The notes: a model not told the origin generated them from the sequence alone. DNA of 64,000 nucleotides from Planctomycetota bacterium (GCA_027625095.1 JAQBXN010000029.1:1-64000), one strand, 5' to 3'; shown: positions 27,002 to 35,803, numbered from the stretch's first letter. Numbers and translations are program-made.

Positions 27002-28209
27002 GCGACGCGGCCCCGATGCTCTGCGGCCGGATGATGCCATCCCAGTTGCTCTCAAAAAAAAACAGGCTTGTCGTAGGGCTGATGTCAGGCACCTCCTGCG
27101 ACGGCGTGGATGTAGCCTTTGTCGAAATTGAGCGAAGAGAGGGGAAAGTCGAGTTCAATCTCCGGCATTTTGCTGAATTTCCTTTCGAACAGGAACTTCG
27201 TTCCAGGCTCCTGGCGCTTGCTGAAATCGAAACCTGCCGTATCGATCAGCTCTGCATCACGAATTTTCAGCTCGCCCGCTTCTATACCAGGGTCATCAAA
27301 GCCGCCGCCGCAGAGGCATCCATACCACTCGATTCCATCGACCTCATCGGTTCACACGGCCAGACGATCCATCACTTACCGGAACAGGGCGCGACCCTGC
27401 AGATCGGTGAACCGTCCGTCATCGCTGAAGCGTTTGGCGTACCAGTCGTCGCCGATTTCAGGCCTATGGATATGGCTGCCGGCGGACAGGGTGCGCCCCT
27501 GGTCCCGTATGTCGATTACCTGCTGCTTCGCCACGAGAAGAACGGCCGGGCTATTCAAAACATAGGCGGCATCGGCAACGTCACCTGGCTGCCTCCTGTC
27601 TGTTCGCCCGATCAGGTCATCGCTTTTGATACCGGGCCAGGCAACATGCTCCTGGACGCGCTCATGGCAAAGCTCACTGGCGGTGAAAAGTTATTCGACG
27701 CCAGTGGCGACTTTGCCGCCCGCGGCAAAGTGTGCCGAGAGGTGCTGAACCAGTTACTCAGTCACCCCTACTTCGAAAGCCCACCGCCGAAGAGTACCGG
27801 GCGTGAACTCTTCGGAAGCCACTTTGTAGAAAGTCTGCTGCAGAAGTCAGAAGCACTCGCCTTGAACAATCAAGACATCATGGCAACCGCCACCGCATTC
27901 ACCGTCGAATCCATCCGTCTCAGTTACGACCGCTTCCTCCTCCCCAACGGCCCGGTCGACGAACTCATCGCCAGCGGTGGAGGCGTGAAAAACAAAACCA
28001 TCATGCGCGGTCTTCAATCCGCCTTCGAGGGACGCTGCAGGGTAACGACATCCGACGAGTTCGGTCTTCCATCCGCCGCAAGAGAAGCCATTTCATTCGC
28101 CATCCTGGCCAACGAGACCATCGACGGCCGCCCCAACAATCTCCCATCGGCAACCGGTGCCGGACGCGCTGTAGTGCTGGGCAAGGTAGTATGGTGTGGG
28201 CCTCGCTGA
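26998..28209 (+). CDS. anmK: Anhydro-N-acetylmuramic acid kinase
   Basis: AnmK phosphorylates 1,6-anhydro-MurNAc while opening the anhydro ring, returning peptidoglycan fragments to amino-sugar metabolism. Diagnostic motifs are GLMSGTSCDGVDVAF, GSHGQTIHH, ADFRPMDMAAGGQGAPLVPY, NIGGIGNVTWL, FDTGPGNMLLDAL and SGGGVKN. I chose the GTG at 26998: GGAGG at 26986-26990 lies 7 bases before it and it overlaps the recQ stop (GTGA). Internal ATGs at 27016, 27031 and 27034 are alternatives, since most homologues start close to the GLMSGTS motif. The 403-residue length is slightly long for that reason. No murQ or other recycling gene is nearby. Confidence 0.95.
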   Translation: MSDAAPMLCGRMMPSQLLSKKNRLVVGLMSGTSCDGVDVAFVEIERREGKVEFNLRHFAEFPFEQELRSRLLALAEIETCRIDQLCITNFQLARFYTRVIKAAAAEASIPLDSIDLIGSHGQTIHHLPEQGATLQIGEPSVIAEAFGVPVVADFRPMDMAAGGQGAPLVPYVDYLLLRHEKNGRAIQNIGGIGNVTWLPPVCSPDQVIAFDTGPGNMLLDALMAKLTGGEKLFDASGDFAARGKVCREVLNQLLSHPYFESPPPKSTGRELFGSHFVESLLQKSEALALNNQDIMATATAFTVESIRLSYDRFLLPNGPVDELIASGGGVKNKTIMRGLQSAFEGRCRVTTSDEFGLPSAAREAISFAILANETIDGRPNNLPSATGAGRAVVLGKVVWCGPR

Positions 28210-28409
28210 TCGATAGTTCGGAAACCTCTTCTGGCGGATGAGAAACACGAACCGGGTTAAACTCCCGGACCTTTTAGATGCTTCGTTTTGCATATCAGGC
28301 GTTACCCCGAATGAAGGAATTAAAGATACCCCTTCACTCCGTGTCCCGGCCTGTTACCTGATGATAAAATGATCCACATGACAAGGTTGACCTCCCACTT
28401 TCATCAGCC

Positions 28410-28430
28410 ATTAACCATTAACCATTAACC
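28410..28430. repeat. Three tandem copies of ATTAACC
   Basis: The heptamer ATTAACC occurs three times in a row, 9 bases before the sigma-factor ATG. Loosely related CATCAACC runs precede the double-ATPase gene near 39670-39690. No function can be assigned; slippage-prone spacing before the start is possible. Confidence 0.6.
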
Positions 28431-28438
28431 TTGCCCTC

Positions 28439-29083
28439 ATGTCTTCCATCCCCTTGCCCGACGAAACCCAGGAACTTCTGAAGAAAGCTGAAAATGGAAA
28501 TCCGCAGGCGGTGAACGATCTGTTCGAAAGGCATCGCGGTGCGGTGCGGCGGATGCTTCACCACCGGCTCGACAAGGCTATTGCACAGCGGGTGGATGCC
28601 AGTGACATCGTGCAGGAAGTGCTCATCGAGGCGAATCGTCGGTTGGGCGAATACCTGAAAAATCCTTCCTTGCCGTTTCATGTCTGGCTGCGCTGCCTGG
28701 CAAGGGATCATCTCATCACCGCCCAGCGACGTCACCGCGGGGCGCAGAAGCGGAGCGTCGATAAGGAACGGGCGCTAAATCAGCCTGCGTACGCGGATCA
28801 CTCTTCAGCAGACCTGGCCGGCATGCTTGCCGCCAAAGGGCTGACACCCGCGGCCGACGCCATCCGACGCGAACTGCAACGCCGATTCGAAGAGTCCCTG
28901 GAGCAGTTGAACGATGTCGATCGTGAAATCATCGTCATGAGACACGTCGAACAACTGACGAACCAGGAAGTTGCCAACGCCCTGGAGCTGAGCGAACCCG
29001 CGGCCGGCATGCGCTACCTGCGAGCCCTCCGGCGACTGAGGGATATTCTCGGGACATCACCGGAAGAGTCTGGTCTTATTTAG
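28439..29083 (+). CDS. ECF RNA polymerase sigma factor, planctomycete type
   Basis: A 214-residue extracytoplasmic-function sigma factor. Region 2 contains VDASDIVQEVLIEANRRLGEY (about residues 51-71, split by family consensus DxxDxxQE) and WLRCLARDHL. Region 4 has LNDVDREIIVMRHVEQLTNQEVANALELSEPAAGMRYLRAL with the helix-turn-helix (about residues 155-195). This style, with a charged linker RRHRGAQKR between the regions, is characteristic of the ECF groups expanded in Planctomycetota, often linked to Ser/Thr kinases. No anti-sigma gene is adjacent; the nearest candidates are the kinase at 36504 and a small zinc-finger protein at 38089. There is no Shine-Dalgarno before the ATG. Confidence 0.88.
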   Translation: MSSIPLPDETQELLKKAENGNPQAVNDLFERHRGAVRRMLHHRLDKAIAQRVDASDIVQEVLIEANRRLGEYLKNPSLPFHVWLRCLARDHLITAQRRHRGAQKRSVDKERALNQPAYADHSSADLAGMLAAKGLTPAADAIRRELQRRFEESLEQLNDVDREIIVMRHVEQLTNQEVANALELSEPAAGMRYLRALRRLRDILGTSPEESGLI

Positions 29084-29253
29084 TTCCTGTTACGTCGACT
29101 TTTGCCGCATCCAGGGCGGTACAGGCCGCGGCGTCCGGAACAATATGAAAGGCAGACATGCTTGGAAAGGCCAGCCCCGGCTACAATAAGGCTTCACGGC
29201 GTCAAATCTAAGAAAACGTTTCGACTTGCGATGGCGTATCGAGGATGGACAGG

Positions 29254-29328
29254 TTGTCCGTCTTCCGAGCCGGGCTATTAGATGATTTATCGAAGGACGG
29301 ACAATTTGTCCGTCTTCCGAGCCGGGCT
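29254..29328. repeat. Two copies of a 23-base repeat with a GGACA...TGTCC palindrome
   Basis: The sequence TTGTCCGTCTTCCGAGCCGG, followed by GCT, is at 29254-29276 and again at 29306-29328 (period 52). Each copy is preceded by GGACA, so that GGACAGGTTGTCC and GGACAATTTGTCC form short palindromes. It lies just after the sigma-factor gene at the left border of the accessory island. Two copies only, so not a CRISPR array. Confidence 0.85.
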
Positions 29329-29338
29329 CCCTGCCTGA

Positions 29339-29667
29339 GCTTTACCCAAATTTTCTTCAACCCCGAAGACGGTTGTTTCCAAAGCCCGGGGTTGCGAGGC
29401 TTTGCGAGCTACCCTGGGTCGGACGGAACCGAAAGCCTGAACCCTGTAAGGGTTCTACCACGTGCTGTCCAACCCTTTCAGGGTAAAACGGCGATCTGCC
29501 GGTGTAACCCGGGGTGGCGGTCACGACTACGTCGTTCGCTGACCCTGGGCTCTGGGCTGTAACGCCTTCGGCGTAAAGAATCGGACAAACAGAAATTTGG
29601 GTAAAGCCCAGCCGAGCCATACCCGAACTTCTTTACGCCGAAGGCGTTACATTCCAAAGCCCGGGGT
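29339..29667. repeat. Nested inverted and direct repeats at the left border of the island
   Basis: Three paired repeats lie here. GCTTTACCCAAATTT (29339-29353) is inverted at 29593-29607. A 23-base segment at 29558-29580, containing CGCCTTCGGCG, is perfectly inverted at 29629-29651. TTCCAAAGCCCGGGGT is directly repeated at 29377-29392 and 29652-29667. Between them are CCCTGTAAGGG and CCCTTTCAGGG palindromes of the kind also found at 35804-36000. The whole 29084-29680 interval, apart from these repeats, holds no gene I can support. Confidence 0.9.
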
Positions 29668-29679
29668 CGGAGGGGGTTC

Positions 29680-30026
29680 GTTTTAAAATCTAACTGATAG
29701 GAATTTGCTTTCTGGACGCTCCGCGGTTCATTGGCCGGCACCGGCTTGCCGTCGGCATCGAGAAGGCGCAGCGACTTGCTGCCATCGGGCGGGGCGTCGA
29801 TGGCGTAGCTCACCAGGTCCGGCGGGAAGCCGCGGCCGGTCCAGTCCTTGATGGTGATGGTCTGCGGCTCCGCGGCGAGGGCGCTCGCGCAGAGCGACAA
29901 CCACGAAAAGCACGAAAAGCACGAAAAGCACGAAAGAAAGACAACTGGGTTTACTTGTCGGGTCATCTCTTGTCCTTCCACGTCTTTCCTCTTCCTTTCG
30001 TGACTTTCGTGGTTCCTGTGGTTCAT
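29680..30026 (-). pseudogene. N-terminal remnant of a secreted protein, cut off by repeats
   Basis: The minus-strand ATG at 30026 overlaps the stop of the 1527-residue gene (ATGA). It encodes a charged start, a signal peptide rich in Cys, Phe and Ser (FSCFSCFSCFS, ending near ALAA) and about 60 plausible mature residues (ITIKDWTGRGFPPDLVSYAI, then a beta-rich stretch up to KTNPLRP). After about base 29680 the frame runs into the palindromic repeats and reads their translation to a stop at 29478. Secreted carbohydrate-active proteins often start with such a sandwich domain. It is thus the first fifth or less of a gene whose remainder was lost. The frame itself is intact, so a short protein could still be made. 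Confidence 0.6.
29903..29936. repeat. Tandem 9-base repeat inside a signal-peptide coding region
   Basis: ACGAAAAGC is repeated three times (29903-29929), followed by a partial copy. Read on the minus strand in frame it encodes the Cys-Phe-Ser repeats of the signal peptide. As a 9-base unit it can expand or contract without frameshift. Confidence 0.85.
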
Positions 30027-33000
30027 TTCTGTCGGCTTCTCGCAAAGGCGGCCAGGTCGGGGTGGTCTGCGTCGATGAGGGCTTTGAGTATTTTGGCGGA
30101 GGCGTCACGGCTCAAGTCGCCCAAGAGGTTGATGGTGACTTGCCGTTCCTGCGTGGTGCGCGCTTGGGCGAATACGGCGCCGGCCTCGGACGGGGAAGCC
30201 GCAAGGAAAGCCTCGGCCTCAGGCCGGGTCAGGTCCTGGAGCGCGCGGAAACGCTCACCGAGATTCACCCATTGAGTCCGGATGGCCTGAGCGCGGTCGC
30301 CCTCGAACTTGTTCTGACCGATCAGGTAGTTCGCGGTGATCCCGCAGTACTTGCGGTACAGACCAACCTTCACCCACTCGCCCAGGAACGCGGCGCCGTA
30401 CGTTCCACGATCATGGCGCGACAGGTACGCAAGCCGGGCCAGTCGCTCGAAGATGCCGTCCGCGTCGAGGCAAGGAGCCGTCTCGGCCAGAACCTTGTCA
30501 TCGCCGCAGACTTTGGCGTACGCCGCAACCTGCGCGGCTTCTTTGTTGTTCAGAGCCTCGACTCGACGTTTGCCTTCGGCCACCAGGTCGGGTTTGGGGT
30601 AGAAGGCCACGGCCAGCGCGAGATCATGCAGGCGTTCCCGCCGGCCGTCCTCGGACTCGACCGACACCGGGGGCGGCGAAGCGAGTATCTTCGGGAAACT
30701 CTCGTCTCCCGCGAGGGCGAGCATCGCGTACCCGCAGCCATGCAGTGCCGCGGACTGACTCTTGAGAGCATTGCGCCCCAGCGCGACCGTTCCCGGAGGC
30801 CGTTCGCGGTGCAACCTCAGGAGAATCTGCATCCGGGTCCGGAGCGGCAGGTTGCTGACCGTACTGACCTGGGCCGCGAGCGCGGCCGCCAGCTCCGGCC
30901 CGGTCCCTTGGAGCGCGGCCCCGATCAAGACGAGACGCTCCTTCAGTTCCTCAGGCTTGAGCTCGGCGCCCATGTTGACCGAAGCCACTCCCGGCAGGTC
31001 CAAGCCCGCGTCGTCTCCCGCCTCGATGGCGTCAAAGCCGGCCAGTTCATCCTTCTCCCCGAGTTGCTTGAGCTTGGCAAGTGCGGCCTCTGCTTCCGGT
31101 TGCTTGGACCTGCCCGGCGACGTGGCGCCGGCCTCGGGGGCCAGCCAGCGCATGACGGCCCCCGCCAGCGCGGGCCAGTCCTGCCAGTCGAAGAACGCGG
31201 TGTGGCCGTCCTCGGACTTGCCGCGATGGTCCACGAGCAGGCAGGCGACGCGGCCCTTGCCCACTTGCCACCCGACGAGAATGGGCCGGTCGCCGCTCTT
31301 GAGGAAGACTTTGGCGCCGGGCTTGAGCACCACCTCGTTGCGCACCCAGAAGACGGGCCTGGCCGCAAAGTCGAGATCTACTCCGAGGTCGGCGAAGTCC
31401 GGGCCGGGCTCGAAGGGCTGGGGCGTCTGCGGGTAGATGGTGTCGACCCACCGGACACACTGGAACGGCAGTAGCTCGCGCTCCAGGACGGTGTGGATGT
31501 ATCCGCCTTTGCCGAACGCGTACTCGCCGCCGGTGAAGAAGACCGCGCCGCCCGCCTTCACGTAGTCAGCCATCGCGTAGCTTCTTTCGACCCCGATGGC
31601 CGCGTGCGGGATGCTGGTCAGGACAAACAGATCGAATTCCGGGAACTGAGAAGGCGGCACGTTGTTGGCCAGTCCCGCGCCACCAGGCCCCGCATGGACC
31701 GCGCCCCATAGCCAGGCATCGTGGAAACGGAAGCGGCCAAGGCGGGCAAAAGCGGAATGCATCTTGAGCCGGTAATCCATGGCGCCGCGGCCGTAGAAGA
31801 TATCAAAGCGGCCGTTGCGCTCGGGGGAGAGGTCGCCGAACACGGGCGGATTGTCTTTGAGCTTGAGGTCGGCGGGGACCGCGGCGCCCTTCCACCACTC
31901 TTTGGCCAGGGTCTCGATACCGGGACGCTTGGCGAGCAGGGCCTCGTCGCGGGCCTTCCCACTGAGGGCCTCGAAGGCAGCCCTTTCTTTCTCGGCCTTG
32001 AGCTGCCAGTCCGGCGCCAGTCGGCGAAATTGCTCCCTAACCTCCCGGATTTCGGCTCTGGGATCGAGGACGACTTCGGGCCGCCGCTGGGACTCCTCGA
32101 CGCCGGGCCGGGGCACGCCGAACGTCTTCTTCGGGCCGTAGAGTGCAGCCAGTGAGGGCGCGCCCCCCTCTGCCGCCAGATCGATCACGACGACCTTCCA
32201 GGTGGCAACCGCGGGAACCGTGAAGCGGCCGTGCTTCAATGCGAGAGGCGTGACGGCCAGGCTGCGCGGTTCGATCAGGTTGACCGCGGTCGCACGCAGC
32301 CCGTCCGGGAGAGTCAAGGCGAACGTCACCGGGTCGGTACCCGCGGGCATATTCCAGACCGGTTCCGGTTGCCCGTCCCGGTTGTTCGGGCGCGGGTCCT
32401 GCTGAGGGATATTGAGCAGATTGATGACGAGTTGGCGTCTTCCCTCACCCCCGGCCCCTTCCCGGGGGGACAGGCCCCCAGAGGAAGAGGGGGGTAATTG
32501 GTCGAGCGGCGTCTCATACACGAAGGGCTGCCACCAGAGCTTCGTCTCGGCCTGCGGCGCCAGCACCTTCTCCGGCGTGGACAACCGGCGCAGGCGCTCG
32601 TCGAACGTGTATTGACTGTAGCGGGTGCAAAAGCGGCGAGTCTCGAAGTCCATCGCCGTGTTGTAGGGGCGGCACCCGCCCGCGGCCCAGAGCGCGCTCT
32701 CGATGATGATATCTCGCCGGGACATCGCGTAGCTGATGCCAAGGTAGTAGCCGCCGCGCTCGCGGCAGAGGTCACCGTCCACCTGGAGGTTGCGCGCGAT
32801 CTGCTCGAAGGTGTAACCGGCCGAAGCGTTACCGATAGACTCGTTCATCAGGAGCCCGCCGCCGCGGCAGAGCTCGTCCAGCTCGTAATCCTCGACGGCC
32901 CAGTCGTAGCCCTTCTTCCTTTCGACCAGCAGGTAGTTGTAACCGTGGCGGAAGTCCGGGTGTTTCTCCGCGACGATGTCCTTGAAGTACCGCACCAGGC

Positions 33001-34606
33001 TCTGAATCTGGCGGGCCGCCCAAGGCGAATACGTGCCGCTGCGCCCGGTCTGGTGCCAGCCGGCGCGAGGGTGTCCGTCCCAGCGGATGGCGTCCCAGCC
33101 GAACATCTCAACCGAGCGCACGCACTCGTCGGCCGCCATACGGACCATGCCGGGCCCGTCGCCCGCGCTGATGGGCAGGAAGCTCGCCCACCAGGTGCGG
33201 AAGGCGTTGCCAGGGACGTTTGGCAACCGTGGGTAAGAGACAAAGACCTGGTCCCGACGCAGGTCGAGGTCACCCACATGTACCCCGCTCCACATGCCGA
33301 CGGGATAGTTGTACTTGCCGCGATGGTCGTTGGGGTAGTCGTAGGCCGTTTCCCAGCCCGGCAGCCCGGACATCAGGAACTTGCCGTAGGTGGAGACCGC
33401 GAAGCCCTGCTCGTGTGCGAGTTGAATCTGGCGCTGGATCGTCTGCTTGTGCATCCGGTAGTTGGTCTGGCCGGAGCTCCAGAAATCTGCGTCCGGGCTC
33501 ATCTCGACCAGGTCGTCCTCGGCCCAGGCGAAGTACTCGGAAGCGTTGAAGTACTCCTTGCGCGCGGCCGCCAGGCCGCGGCGAATGGTTTCATCGTCCA
33601 GCACCGCGTCGCGCGTGGCGAGGCCGCCGCCGAAGATGGCGACCCGCTGGAAGTTCTCCGCGATGTTGAAGTACTCGGCGGCTTCGTGCCGGCTCTTCCC
33701 GTCGTCGGACACGAACTCAGTGACCAGCGCATAGCCGAGCTCCTCCTGGGGCAGCGTCACCTCGAACGACACCGACTTCGGCTCCGGCCCGAGCGTCACC
33801 GGCAGCGATTGGGCTTTGACGCGGTCGTTGACGTTGTGTTCGAGATAGAGATTCAGTGTTCCCGAGCCGCCTTGGCCGCCTACGTCCAGCACGACCGCGC
33901 GGCCTTTGAGCGTCGCGCCCGGCAGATAGCGAATCTTGTCGATCTCGACCATCGCGACGCGTCCGCTGACCGAAAGCGGGCGGAAAGCGACCGCGTCGAC
34001 CAGGTAGTACACAGCCCGGTCCGGCGTCAGCTTCTGGTCCACGTTGAAGTCCAAATCGAGCTCGCCGTCCCCCGCGTCGTCCGTGAGAGATATGTCGGCC
34101 TTTGGTCCGCCTTTGGCCAGGTTGTCCTTGACCCGCACCTTCTCGATCACTTCAGAATCGGCAAAGGCTCCGAGCTGCACGCTCAGCGGCCCTGTCGCGT
34201 GCAAGAGCTGGAACGTACGGGTCTCCGGTTGATGGACGCGGGCAAAGAACTCGCCGGGGAACGCCGCGACGACTTGGTCGCCGTCCATGACGCGAACGCC
34301 CGTATGGAACGCGATGGCGTTAGCCACGTGCGAGGGCCGCAAGGTCAGCCGGACCTCGTAGAGTCCCGCGGGCTGGGGCGTTGGGCTTGTCACGGCCAGC
34401 GGCTGGGCCTCTTTGGCGGGCAGCGCCACGACCGCAGCCGAAGTGCGTTTGAGCGCGGGCACCTCCGCTTCGAGTGTGCCCTCCCACCGCGCCCGCGGAA
34501 TCTCGACCCAGGGAGTCTCCGCAATGGCGATGGGCAGGGCCGCCAGCAGCGCGTGGAGGAGAGCGATGGAGAGCAAATGGGTTCGAGCGAAAAGGTTGTT
34601 TGTCAT
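30023..34606 (-). CDS. Giant secreted multidomain protein: TIM-barrel-like, amidotransferase-like and helical repeats
   Basis: A 1527-residue exported protein with a signal peptide of about 29 residues (cleavage near AIA-ETPW). Residues about 30-330 are beta-sandwich. Residues about 340-690 look like a glycoside-hydrolase-type TIM barrel, with MFGWDAIRWDGHPRAGW, HGYNYLLVERKKGYDW and GYYLGISYAM. Residues about 950-1170 resemble a class-I amidotransferase-like or ThuA-like fold (FDLFVLTSIPHAAIGVERS, GGAVFFTGGEYAFG). The last 350 residues are alpha-helical and resemble HEAT-type repeats. Catalytic residues cannot be assigned, though the acidic WDG in the barrel is suggestive. It is strongly G+C-rich compared with flanking genes (45 of 60 bases at 31141-31200) and contains an in-frame palindromic insertion near residue 710. 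Most likely acts on extracellular or periplasmic polysaccharide. Confidence 0.7.
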   Translation of the reverse strand: MTNNLFARTHLLSIALLHALLAALPIAIAETPWVEIPRARWEGTLEAEVPALKRTSAAVVALPAKEAQPLAVTSPTPQPAGLYEVRLTLRPSHVANAIAFHTGVRVMDGDQVVAAFPGEFFARVHQPETRTFQLLHATGPLSVQLGAFADSEVIEKVRVKDNLAKGGPKADISLTDDAGDGELDLDFNVDQKLTPDRAVYYLVDAVAFRPLSVSGRVAMVEIDKIRYLPGATLKGRAVVLDVGGQGGSGTLNLYLEHNVNDRVKAQSLPVTLGPEPKSVSFEVTLPQEELGYALVTEFVSDDGKSRHEAAEYFNIAENFQRVAIFGGGLATRDAVLDDETIRRGLAAARKEYFNASEYFAWAEDDLVEMSPDADFWSSGQTNYRMHKQTIQRQIQLAHEQGFAVSTYGKFLMSGLPGWETAYDYPNDHRGKYNYPVGMWSGVHVGDLDLRRDQVFVSYPRLPNVPGNAFRTWWASFLPISAGDGPGMVRMAADECVRSVEMFGWDAIRWDGHPRAGWHQTGRSGTYSPWAARQIQSLVRYFKDIVAEKHPDFRHGYNYLLVERKKGYDWAVEDYELDELCRGGGLLMNESIGNASAGYTFEQIARNLQVDGDLCRERGGYYLGISYAMSRRDIIIESALWAAGGCRPYNTAMDFETRRFCTRYSQYTFDERLRRLSTPEKVLAPQAETKLWWQPFVYETPLDQLPPSSSGGLSPREGAGGEGRRQLVINLLNIPQQDPRPNNRDGQPEPVWNMPAGTDPVTFALTLPDGLRATAVNLIEPRSLAVTPLALKHGRFTVPAVATWKVVVIDLAAEGGAPSLAALYGPKKTFGVPRPGVEESQRRPEVVLDPRAEIREVREQFRRLAPDWQLKAEKERAAFEALSGKARDEALLAKRPGIETLAKEWWKGAAVPADLKLKDNPPVFGDLSPERNGRFDIFYGRGAMDYRLKMHSAFARLGRFRFHDAWLWGAVHAGPGGAGLANNVPPSQFPEFDLFVLTSIPHAAIGVERSYAMADYVKAGGAVFFTGGEYAFGKGGYIHTVLERELLPFQCVRWVDTIYPQTPQPFEPGPDFADLGVDLDFAARPVFWVRNEVVLKPGAKVFLKSGDRPILVGWQVGKGRVACLLVDHRGKSEDGHTAFFDWQDWPALAGAVMRWLAPEAGATSPGRSKQPEAEAALAKLKQLGEKDELAGFDAIEAGDDAGLDLPGVASVNMGAELKPEELKERLVLIGAALQGTGPELAAALAAQVSTVSNLPLRTRMQILLRLHRERPPGTVALGRNALKSQSAALHGCGYAMLALAGDESFPKILASPPPVSVESEDGRRERLHDLALAVAFYPKPDLVAEGKRRVEALNNKEAAQVAAYAKVCGDDKVLAETAPCLDADGIFERLARLAYLSRHDRGTYGAAFLGEWVKVGLYRKYCGITANYLIGQNKFEGDRAQAIRTQWVNLGERFRALQDLTRPEAEAFLAASPSEAGAVFAQARTTQERQVTINLLGDLSRDASAKILKALIDADHPDLAAFARSRQK
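32441..32500. repeat. REP-like palindromic element inserted in frame in the giant gene
   Basis: A C-rich arm (CCCTCACCCCCGGCCCCTTC) is followed by an imperfect complement ending in CAGAGGAAGAGGGGGG. It has the build of the intergenic REP elements common in G+C-rich genomes. Read in the gene it encodes about 20 Pro-Ser-Gly-Glu-rich residues (LPPSSSGGLSPREGAGGEG) between two otherwise ordinary beta strands. Confidence 0.75.
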
Positions 34607-34661
34607 TGGGTGAGGAGCTCACTCAAATGGATCGAAGGTCCCTGGGCGCGCCGACATCTTA

Positions 34662-34717
34662 TCGTAGGCCGGGTTGGTAACCCGGCGTCTGAGACGGGAT
34701 ACCATCCCGGCCTACGA
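34662..34717. repeat. Compact 56-base palindromic element with two internal hairpins
   Basis: TCGTAGGCCGGG (34662-34673) is perfectly inverted at 34706-34717. Between them lie CCGGGTTGGTAACCCGG and CGGGATACCATCCCGG hairpins. It sits between the 1527-residue gene and the frameshifted gene upstream of it, and has the structure of a REP or tiny MITE. No transposase is encoded. Confidence 0.9.
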
Positions 34718-34754
34718 GGCAATCGCGTCTCGGCGCGCGGGGAGCGATGGTTGT

Positions 34755-35508
34755 TCATTCAATCACCTTGCGTGGAATAGACGGCGGCAGGGAGGGGAAA
34801 GTCCACTCGGCCACTTCCACGGTGTGCTTGCCCGCGGTTACGCCGAAGGCGACACTGAACTGCGGGGTGTCGCGGCCGTTGTCCGCACTCGAATCGTCCG
34901 CGTGGCCCGCGTAGTAGCGCCAGCCGTCCATGTGGTACATGGGCTTTACCACGTTCCGCGGCCGGGTCGTGACCAACGTGCGGATGTCGCCGTCGACCGT
35001 GCCCGTGATTTTGTGGACCGTGAAGGTCAGGTCGAATGGGCCGACCCCGCGCACGCCCTGGTCGCCGACGGTGAGTTGTGCGAAGGTGCGTTCGGGCGCG
35101 ACGAATCGAACGGCCCCCAGGGAACGGTAGATGGCCGCGCGGCGCGCTTCGATGCGGACCTCGCCGTCGGCCACGACTACTGGGGACGCCGCGTCGACGA
35201 GATGTTCGGTCCGGTTGCCGGAAAATGCTCGCCGCACTCCAGGGGCGACCTCCTGGTGGTCCTTGAGCTGTGGTTCGTACGGTATCACCGCGGTGGAGAC
35301 CGGCACTTCCGTGACTCCGGGCTGGAGGTCCGCGGCTTTCAACGTGCGCTCGAACGGGGCCGTGCCCTCCAGGATGCAGCCTTTGTAGCCCACTCGCCCG
35401 GTGCCGGCGGACAGGGCCAACGTCACCGTCCCGTTTAAGAGTGAGGCGGATCGGGTATTTTCCGTCGTTGGGCGTATCCTGTCGTATTTTGAGTGTCGCG
35501 TTGGCCAT
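34755..35508 (-). pseudogene. Frameshifted gene for a protein of unknown family
   Basis: The start at 35508 gives MANATLKIRQDTPNDGKYP and continues as a normal beta-rich protein to about base 35445. From about 35437 onward the meaningful reading lies in another frame: NGTVTLALSAGTGRVGYKG and later YHMDGWRYYAGHADDSSADN, ending with EVAEWTFPSLPPSIPRKVIE. One single-base indel in 35435-35450 would join them into one protein of about 250 residues. The second part could be translated alone from an internal start at 35426. There is no signal peptide. I do not recognise the family. It is upstream of, and on the same strand as, the giant gene, so the two were probably an operon. Confidence 0.6.
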
Positions 35509-35803
35509 GGTCGCAGGTGCTCCTCAGTCGTGAATTAAACTGGCATCCCGTCCTGCATGAAGCCCCGGAAAATCCTCATGAATTTCCGTATTCCAGATAT
35601 AAGGGATGAATCTAGTGGATGGCGGCCAGGATGACAAGCACCAAAGCAATGGCCGAACCTGAAATTGTTCAGTTAAGGAATCTTTCTGGCCTTCAGGGAA
35701 AATGAGGGATGAGGAAATCCGATTGGGTCTCACCTTGCTCCGCGATCCAGGTAATGACAAAGCCACCAGCTCCTCTCGTAAGAAGTCGGCACCAGCCGAT
35801 TCC

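Noticed and set aside
29254-29328. Possible CRISPR array
   Set aside because: Only two copies of the repeat, spacer about 29 bases once, no third unit and no cas gene in the window.
29245-29562. Plus-strand frame of 105 codons after the sigma factor gene
   Set aside because: It consists of the repeat units at 29254-29328 and the palindromes that follow.
30062-31474. Plus-strand open frame of 470 codons in the island
   Set aside because: A shadow of the same gene; low-complexity composition and no recognisable fold.
32498-34780. Plus-strand open frame of 760 codons antisense to the giant secreted gene
   Set aside because: The high G+C content keeps stops rare on the opposite strand. Its translation is rich in Arg, Val and Ala with no motif or signal peptide, while the minus strand encodes a coherent secreted protein.
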